From positions 1 to 19,295 of the forward strand of contig JAJHTX010000026.1 in NCBI GenBank assembly GCA_032164295.1: 19,295 bases of DNA. The letters run 5' to 3'. The position numbers and the translations under genes are program-made. Below are positions 15,164-19,295 of this stretch, in pieces. How positions within the stretch are numbered: the stretch's first letter is position 1; every line of letters begins with the position of its first letter. Source of the stretch: Inonotus obliquus (taxonomy: Eukaryota > Basidiomycota > Agaricomycetes > Hymenochaetales > Hymenochaetaceae). The notes under the pieces were generated by a model that saw only the letters and a list, made by a program, of their open reading frames with translations, had not been told where the DNA came from and searched no databases.

Positions 15164-15625
15164 TTAATTATTTCCTTTTCTAGGGATTACTATAACAAAT
15201 TTTACTGAATAATATTCACCTTCTTTAACTTCCGGTGCTTTTTTCAGTATTTCTTTTTCGTATCTTTTAGTAAACAAACTAGCTTCTTTAGCTATTCCGT
15301 GTTTACTTATTTTTGGTGAATAAACTAAGTGAATGTAACTGGTGTATGATTTGTGTTTAAAAAGATTATCTGTTGTGATAAATGTAAACCAATCAACTAA
15401 ATATAATCTAATGTTAATACTTTTTAAGTTATAAAAATTATCCTCTAATAATTTAGTAATATGTTCTGGAGCATATTTAGAATTAATTAGTTGAAAATAA
15501 GAGAAAACCCAAGAAACTAGTTCTGTTACTGTAATATAATTAAAATCACCGAGAGTGTAAAACTCTAACTCAAATTCATTTTGTTTTTTATATATTTTTA
15601 ATAGTGTAATTTTTCTTCTGTTCAT
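15164..15625 (-). CDS. Unknown 153-aa protein
   Basis: No family is recognised. The protein is soluble in appearance: mixed aromatic and charged residues, no membrane helix, and a basic C-terminal segment ending IPRKGNN. The start MNRRKITLLKIYKK is basic. The ATG at 15625 follows an A/T-rich leader. About 70 bases upstream (in coding sense) lies CTAATCTTTTTCTAGTTATAG-like sequence, a motif also found before the 702-aa and 80-aa minus-strand ORFs. Basic soluble proteins accompany dpo in linear plasmids, but no specific role can be given. The next feature downstream in its transcription direction is the structured spacer and the tRNA-like cluster, all on the same strand. Confidence 0.55.
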   Translation of the reverse strand: MNRRKITLLKIYKKQNEFELEFYTLGDFNYITVTELVSWVFSYFQLINSKYAPEHITKLLEDNFYNLKSINIRLYLVDWFTFITTDNLFKHKSYTSYIHLVYSPKISKHGIAKEASLFTKRYEKEILKKAPEVKEGEYYSVKFVIVIPRKGNN

Positions 15626-15689
15626 GCTTTTTTTTTAATAATTTTAAACTCCAATGATTTATTCTAAACCATAGAAACTATTTTCTATA

Positions 15690-15704
15690 ACTAGAAAAAG
15701 ATTA
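15690..15704 (-). promoter_or_regulatory. Shared upstream motif CTTTTTCTRGTT, copy before the 153-aa ORF
   Basis: In coding sense it reads AATCTTTTTCTAGTT, about 65-80 bases before the ATG. Related copies precede the 702-aa and 80-aa ORFs at similar distances. A promoter or transcript-leader role is inferred. Confidence 0.4.
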
Positions 15705-15815
15705 GCGCAAAAATAGTATCAAATTTGTTTTAATGCTATATTACTTATTGTAAAATTTAATAGGGTTAACGTTATCTCTACACCTTTTAGTTTTAAATAA
15801 CAATAAAGGGTTAAC

Positions 15816-16499
15816 TTAGTCAATCAAATTGTCAAATTCATCACAAGAAATAAATTTGTAATTAAAAACAATATCTAAACCAAAACCATATTTAACAAAA
15901 TCAATTTTATTAGTAAAATCATTAATTCTATTACTATGGAAAAATATTAGATCATAAAGATTAGAATCTAAATAGATCGGAATATTGTGAAGAGTATAAC
16001 TTGGTCTATTTTTAACTATATTGTTACTAATAATACGATAATGTTTGTTACCGAAATTATTCACAATTCCACAAGAAATTACTTTAATCTGTAGTAGGAT
16101 ACAATAATCCATAGCTATTGATTTAATATCCACGATATCATCAATAACAAAGTTATGGTTATCCAAATCTTTTACAGTATCAAAAAATTTCATAAAATAC
16201 TTATGTGGAAAATCATAATTATTAAAATTGTTAACATGATAATAATCAGAAAATAGATTAGGGTTAGCACCTGAGCTTTTTATTCTTAATCTGGAATCAG
16301 CGTAAGTGGAGTAAGATCTACTAGCTCTCGGTTTATCATTAAATAAATTTTTAACAATATCCTTACTTTTTACAAAGCTTTTTCTATTTTGAAGGGTACC
16401 CGGCGGACCATCAATTAAAGAAGTTGAGTTACTAGCTTCGGTTTGATTGTTTTCAACAGAAGAGTTTCTTTCTTGAACTCTGTTTAAATATTCAATATT
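15816..16499 (-). pseudogene. In-phase continuation of the 702-aa ORF beyond two stops
   Basis: A frame of 227 codons is open from just after TAA (16500-16502) to the stop at 15816. The first ATG is only at 16193, giving 125 aa. The 102 codons before that ATG look genuinely coding, with serine/asparagine-rich sequence, PPGTLQNRKS and PRASRSYSTYADSRLR. The phase is identical to that of the 702-aa ORF upstream, with only a TAG and a TAA (26 codons apart) between. The simplest reading is that this is the C-terminal part of one long gene of about 955 residues interrupted by nonsense changes. The C-terminal 125 residues are rich in Asp, Asn, Ile and Phe and match no family I know. A scrap of its 3' end is copied at 14261-14298. 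Confidence 0.6.
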
Positions 16500-16502
16500 T
16501 TA

Positions 16503-16580
16503 AGGGTCCGAGTCTTCTAACAATCTACCTCTAAGCGCGTTAGCTAAATCAATTAAGGTACTTAATTCTTTAGTTTCCAC
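16503..16580 (-). other. 26 codons between two in-phase stop codons
   Basis: Between TAG (16581-16583) and TAA (16500-16502) the same phase encodes a plausible helix: GTG-GAA start, then KELSTLIDLANALRGRLLE. Retention of protein-like sequence on both sides of the stops supports a once-continuous frame. Confidence 0.5.
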
Positions 16581-18689
16581 CTACCGACCCTCACTCAATC
16601 TATTTCCGAAGTCAGTGAATTTACCAATACACTTGAAAGCTATTTTAATTGAAAAACAACTTTTACAAGCCCTCGGGTGCCCAAAAGTACGAGCTATGTA
16701 AGCATTAGCATCTTTAGCGAAACCAATTTCGTTATTTTTAATTTTTTCAGCTATTACGTCCATTAGGCTAGTAATTTTCAAAGTTTCAGGTATTTTTTCA
16801 TTTAAGTTACAGAGAAAACAGTTTTCTTTACCAATCTCTGCATGGTTGTGATCTCTACTTAACAACTTATTGAGATTGGTCCTAGCTACAGTATCTTCAG
16901 GTACCTCTGGTTCTAGTCCTCTAGCTTTATTGATTTCCTCCCAATTCATACCTTCAAATTCAGGATTTAAGAATTGAACCATTCTTTTTTCAGTAGCAAA
17001 TCTTTCCTCTGGATTAAAATCTTGCGGAGCAGGAGTTGGAGTAGGTGTTGGAGTAGAAGTAGGAAAAGATTGTGAAGTAGGACTAGTTGGTAATTCCTCA
17101 AGATCAGGAACATAGTCTCCTTCTTCTTTTGGAAATGGCAGAGGTGCAGGTATTCTAGCCTCAGCCAAAGGCAGAGAGTAACCATATTTGAGAAACAATT
17201 TCTGTAACTCAGAATGAACCTCTAAATTTCTATATTCTAAATAAGCTCTCACTATCTCTCCTTTACCTCTAATCCCTGATTTGTGTCTTAAATAGTCTAA
17301 TAAGGCATTACCTTCCAGAGTTTGAAGGTCATAATCTATACCCATCAAATCATAAGTTTGCGCATCAAATCTACCTGAAAGGGATTTTAGTACCCTTTCC
17401 TTAGCTTTTCCTTTAGCCTCTTCAATAAGTCTAGTATTTTCACTTGCTTTAGGAGTCTCACTTTCAGCTGTCCCAGTTACAATTAAAGAGCTAGTACCAG
17501 AGGGAACCACCACATGAATTGTTGGTATATCACCTTTAGTTACATCGGCTTTAGGAGTCTCACTTTCAGCAATACCATGTACGGTTAAAGTGCTAGAAGT
17601 AGAGGGATCTCCCACAGGAATAATAGGTATATCACCTTTAGTTACATCAGCAATTTTAATCTCTGTGGAACCTGTTGGTTCCGGTGAAGGAGAATGGTAC
17701 TCAAAAGTTCCAAAGGGCCATACTTTTTTCCAAAAATAGTTTTTAATTGGATTTGGTATGTATGAACCAAGTTTATTTGCACCCTCTTTAGTTTTATCCC
17801 TAACTTTTGATATAATTCCATCATCCTCATTTACAGGTCTTAGACGTGGTTCAGGTATCCAAGAATTCGGATAATCCCCCGGTTGCGTTTGTAAATCTAA
17901 TCCTCTTGGTCTTGGTCTTCTAGGAGGCGATTCAAACTCTGAATCTGATTCGTTTACCCAGCTACTGTAATTGGCAAAAGCAATGTAACCACCAACTATA
18001 ATACCTAAAATAAGAACCCCATAGTAAACATAATTCCAATAATTAGTTTTATTTTGCGTTTCAGCACTAGTTAAGGCTTCATCATTATTACCGAAAAGGT
18101 TGTAATAACTTTTATCTTTATTTCTATATCTTTCCATTCTCAATTTATCTAGTTCCTCTAAACGCTTATTTTCCAATTCCGCCCTTCGAATAGCTTCTCT
18201 TTCTTTAAACTTTCTAGATTCTTCCTCCTGATATTTATCAATAATTTCCTGTAATTTAACATTAGAGTTTTTAATTTTATTTGCTTTTTCAATAGTTTGT
18301 GGGTTGGAAATAAATTTATTGTAAATTTTAATAACTAAATTTTTAGTTTTAGCTATTATATTATCATAGGCTTCAAAGAAATAGTCTATTACACCTTCAC
18401 TAGCCACAAGCCTGATACCGTAAACTAAACTAAACCAAAAGGTTACATCATATTGGAAATGAAATATTTTACAAAGTATAGAGTAAGCTAAGGAGAACAT
18501 AGAAGTATATGCACTCCATTTTAAAAATACTCTAAAGATTATTACTATTGGTCTAAATAATCTTATTTTCTCTAAACGGTAAATTAGTAACATCTTTGCG
18601 AAAGAAACCCCAGCAGATTTAACTGAGGCAATAAATATTGTTTTGTTAGATCTAATTTGTTTAATTAGATTTTTAATTGTTTTCATCAT
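16581..18689 (-). CDS. Unknown 702-aa membrane protein with coiled coil, repeats and Cys/His clusters
   Basis: No family is recognised. The N-terminus is basic, with hydrophobic stretches near 44-75 and 82-100. Residues 135-190 are highly charged and predicted to form a coiled coil. A clear membrane helix lies at 217-238. After it come an acidic/proline stretch with PPRRPRPRG (255-263) and two tandem 34-residue repeats starting ADVTKGDIP at 347 and 381. A Pro/Thr-rich linker (535-556) includes TPTPTPTPAP. A C-terminal region follows with H614, H616, C624-x-x-C627, H671, C675-x-x-C678 and C687, which could bind metal. Base use is less AT-extreme than in the dpo genes. The frame ends in TAG but continues in phase downstream. 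About 60 bases upstream of the ATG lies the shared CTTTTTCTGGT motif. A plasmid-borne structural or membrane-anchored protein is possible; function is unknown. Confidence 0.6.
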   Translation of the reverse strand: MMKTIKNLIKQIRSNKTIFIASVKSAGVSFAKMLLIYRLEKIRLFRPIVIIFRVFLKWSAYTSMFSLAYSILCKIFHFQYDVTFWFSLVYGIRLVASEGVIDYFFEAYDNIIAKTKNLVIKIYNKFISNPQTIEKANKIKNSNVKLQEIIDKYQEEESRKFKEREAIRRAELENKRLEELDKLRMERYRNKDKSYYNLFGNNDEALTSAETQNKTNYWNYVYYGVLILGIIVGGYIAFANYSSWVNESDSEFESPPRRPRPRGLDLQTQPGDYPNSWIPEPRLRPVNEDDGIISKVRDKTKEGANKLGSYIPNPIKNYFWKKVWPFGTFEYHSPSPEPTGSTEIKIADVTKGDIPIIPVGDPSTSSTLTVHGIAESETPKADVTKGDIPTIHVVVPSGTSSLIVTGTAESETPKASENTRLIEEAKGKAKERVLKSLSGRFDAQTYDLMGIDYDLQTLEGNALLDYLRHKSGIRGKGEIVRAYLEYRNLEVHSELQKLFLKYGYSLPLAEARIPAPLPFPKEEGDYVPDLEELPTSPTSQSFPTSTPTPTPTPAPQDFNPEERFATEKRMVQFLNPEFEGMNWEEINKARGLEPEVPEDTVARTNLNKLLSRDHNHAEIGKENCFLCNLNEKIPETLKITSLMDVIAEKIKNNEIGFAKDANAYIARTFGHPRACKSCFSIKIAFKCIGKFTDFGNRLSEGR
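17449..17654 (-). repeat. Two tandem 102-base (34-codon) coding repeats
   Basis: Ggagtctcactttcagc recurs 102 bases apart and atatcacctttagttacatc recurs with about the same period. Both units encode ADVTKGDIP...S-T/L-V-G-AESETPK. The intervening residues differ between the units. Confidence 0.7.
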
Positions 18690-18742
18690 TTTTGTTTTGT
18701 TTTTATTTATAATTTTATATTCTAAGATTTTATCTTATAAAA

Positions 18743-18758
18743 ACCAGAAAAAGATTAG
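18743..18758 (-). promoter_or_regulatory. Shared upstream motif CTTTTTCTRGTT, copy before the 702-aa ORF
   Basis: In coding sense it reads AATCTTTTTCTGGTTT, about 55-70 bases before the ATG at 18689. It is the closest match to the copy at 15690. Confidence 0.4.
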
Positions 18759-18797
18759 TTAGTTTTAGTATTTGGCAAGTACTAACAACTCACCTTG

Positions 18798-19040
18798 TTA
18801 AAATAAGGAATAATAATCTAATACTGTGTTTATAATAAAATATAGTTTCATTCCTTCTTGAATAAGCAACATAAAAAGTATGTTGATCACAGATAAAGTA
18901 TAATAACGATACTCGGAAGGAATATATTTACCTGAGTATAGTTGAACTAGCACATATATTAAATATAAACAAGCACCCATTACACCAAATATGTATAATG
19001 CGATTAAACAATATCCTATTAACATAATTAGCAGTTTCAT
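18798..19040 (-). CDS. Small 80-aa membrane protein, unknown
   Basis: The first half is hydrophobic: MKLLIMLIGYCLIALYIFGVMGACLYLIYVLVQL can make one long or two short membrane helices. A polar loop (YSGKYIPSEYRYYT) is followed by a second helix (LSVINILFMLLIQ). It lies 108 bases upstream of the 702-aa ORF in the same orientation, so both may be co-transcribed. It has its own copy of the shared upstream motif (CAGAAAAGATC on the plus strand) about 50 bases before the ATG. No family is recognised. Length and hydropathy are compatible with a small plasmid-encoded or respiratory accessory protein, but nothing specific supports either. Confidence 0.5.
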   Translation of the reverse strand: MKLLIMLIGYCLIALYIFGVMGACLYLIYVLVQLYSGKYIPSEYRYYTLSVINILFMLLIQEGMKLYFIINTVLDYYSLF

Positions 19041-19087
19041 TTATTTTTATTTATTTAAGTTTTCAAATCTAAGGTTTATGTGATCAC

Positions 19088-19100
19088 ACCAGAAAAGATC
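19088..19100 (-). promoter_or_regulatory. Shared upstream motif, copy before the 80-aa ORF
   Basis: In coding sense it reads AGATCTTTTCTGGT, one T shorter than the other copies, and about 50-60 bases before the ATG at 19040. Confidence 0.35.
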
Positions 19101-19295
19101 TGTCAGCTAACTTATTTTACACAAATTTGTTTTTAATTTTACAAACAAAAAAAGTTATTTTCAAAAGTTTAATAAGAAAAAAACATGAAAACAAAAGTTA
19201 TTAACTTAAAATAAAAAGTGACATTTGCTAAATTTAGAGATTGAATCTATAATTTTTATAGCTTTAGTTCAATTAGTTCTCAATTTGTTTCATTT

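Noticed and set aside
16967..17185. 72-codon minus-strand frame inside the 702-aa ORF
   Set aside because: Leucine-rich shadow produced by the Pro/Thr repeat region read in another phase.
17642..17830. 62-codon minus-strand frame inside the 702-aa ORF
   Set aside because: Alternative-phase shadow with no protein-like features.
19225..19285. Possible tRNA near the right edge (TTCAAT and D-arm-like sequence on the minus strand)
   Set aside because: No proper anticodon arm or acceptor stem can be drawn and the spacing is too short.

Overview
This window looks like mitochondrial DNA of a filamentous fungus. A basidiomycete of the mushroom type fits best, but that placement is inference. The DNA is very AT-rich. 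It carries one complete respiratory-chain gene (nad4, intron-free, plus strand), three well-folded tRNA genes (His, Cys, Lys), and much accessory DNA that resembles linear invertron plasmids integrated into fungal mitochondrial genomes. The tryptophan codons I checked are TGG, so the sequence does not show whether TGA is reassigned.

Layout. 1-3.9 kb: two broken protein-primed B-family DNA polymerase genes (dpo) face each other and are fused tail to tail near 2180. 3.9-5.4 kb: a repeat-rich spacer with tRNA-His, tRNA-Cys and tRNA-Lys on the plus strand and small dispersed elements. 5.4-6.0 kb: two tRNA-like genes and a two-helix membrane ORF, all minus strand. 6.15-8.2 kb: a third dpo, minus strand, with its exonuclease domain removed. 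8.56-10.02 kb: nad4. 10.6-11.6 kb: a decayed block that begins with a copy of the nad4 leader and ends with a copy of the nad4 trailer. 11.4-12.5 kb: non-coding DNA with several hairpins and a tRNA remnant. 12.5-13.9 kb: an unknown 478-aa membrane protein. 13.9-15.15 kb: repeats, an orphan coding fragment, three more tRNA-like genes and strong hairpins. 15.16-19.04 kb: minus-strand unknown ORFs (153, 702 and 80 aa). The 702-aa frame continues in phase through two stop codons into a further 227 codons.

How the parts relate. nad4 supplies a core subunit of complex I, and the three canonical tRNAs serve mitochondrial translation. No dpo copy is intact and each is broken differently: frameshift plus truncation, chimera or stop plus truncation, and internal deletion. 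The polymerases therefore look like relics, though the third copy keeps a complete polymerase domain. No plasmid-type RNA polymerase gene is visible. The unknown minus-strand ORFs share an upstream motif (CTTTTTCTRGTT in coding sense), which suggests one expression system of common origin. The tRNA-like family shares D- and T-arms but varies in the anticodon arm, and it sits beside a five-copy motif, TAGTAGTATATAA. Part of this arrangement is duplicated between about 5.3 and 14.6 kb.

The most unusual signals are the tRNA-like family with its repeated modules, the 958-codon frame with two in-phase stops, and the inverted dpo-dpo fusion.
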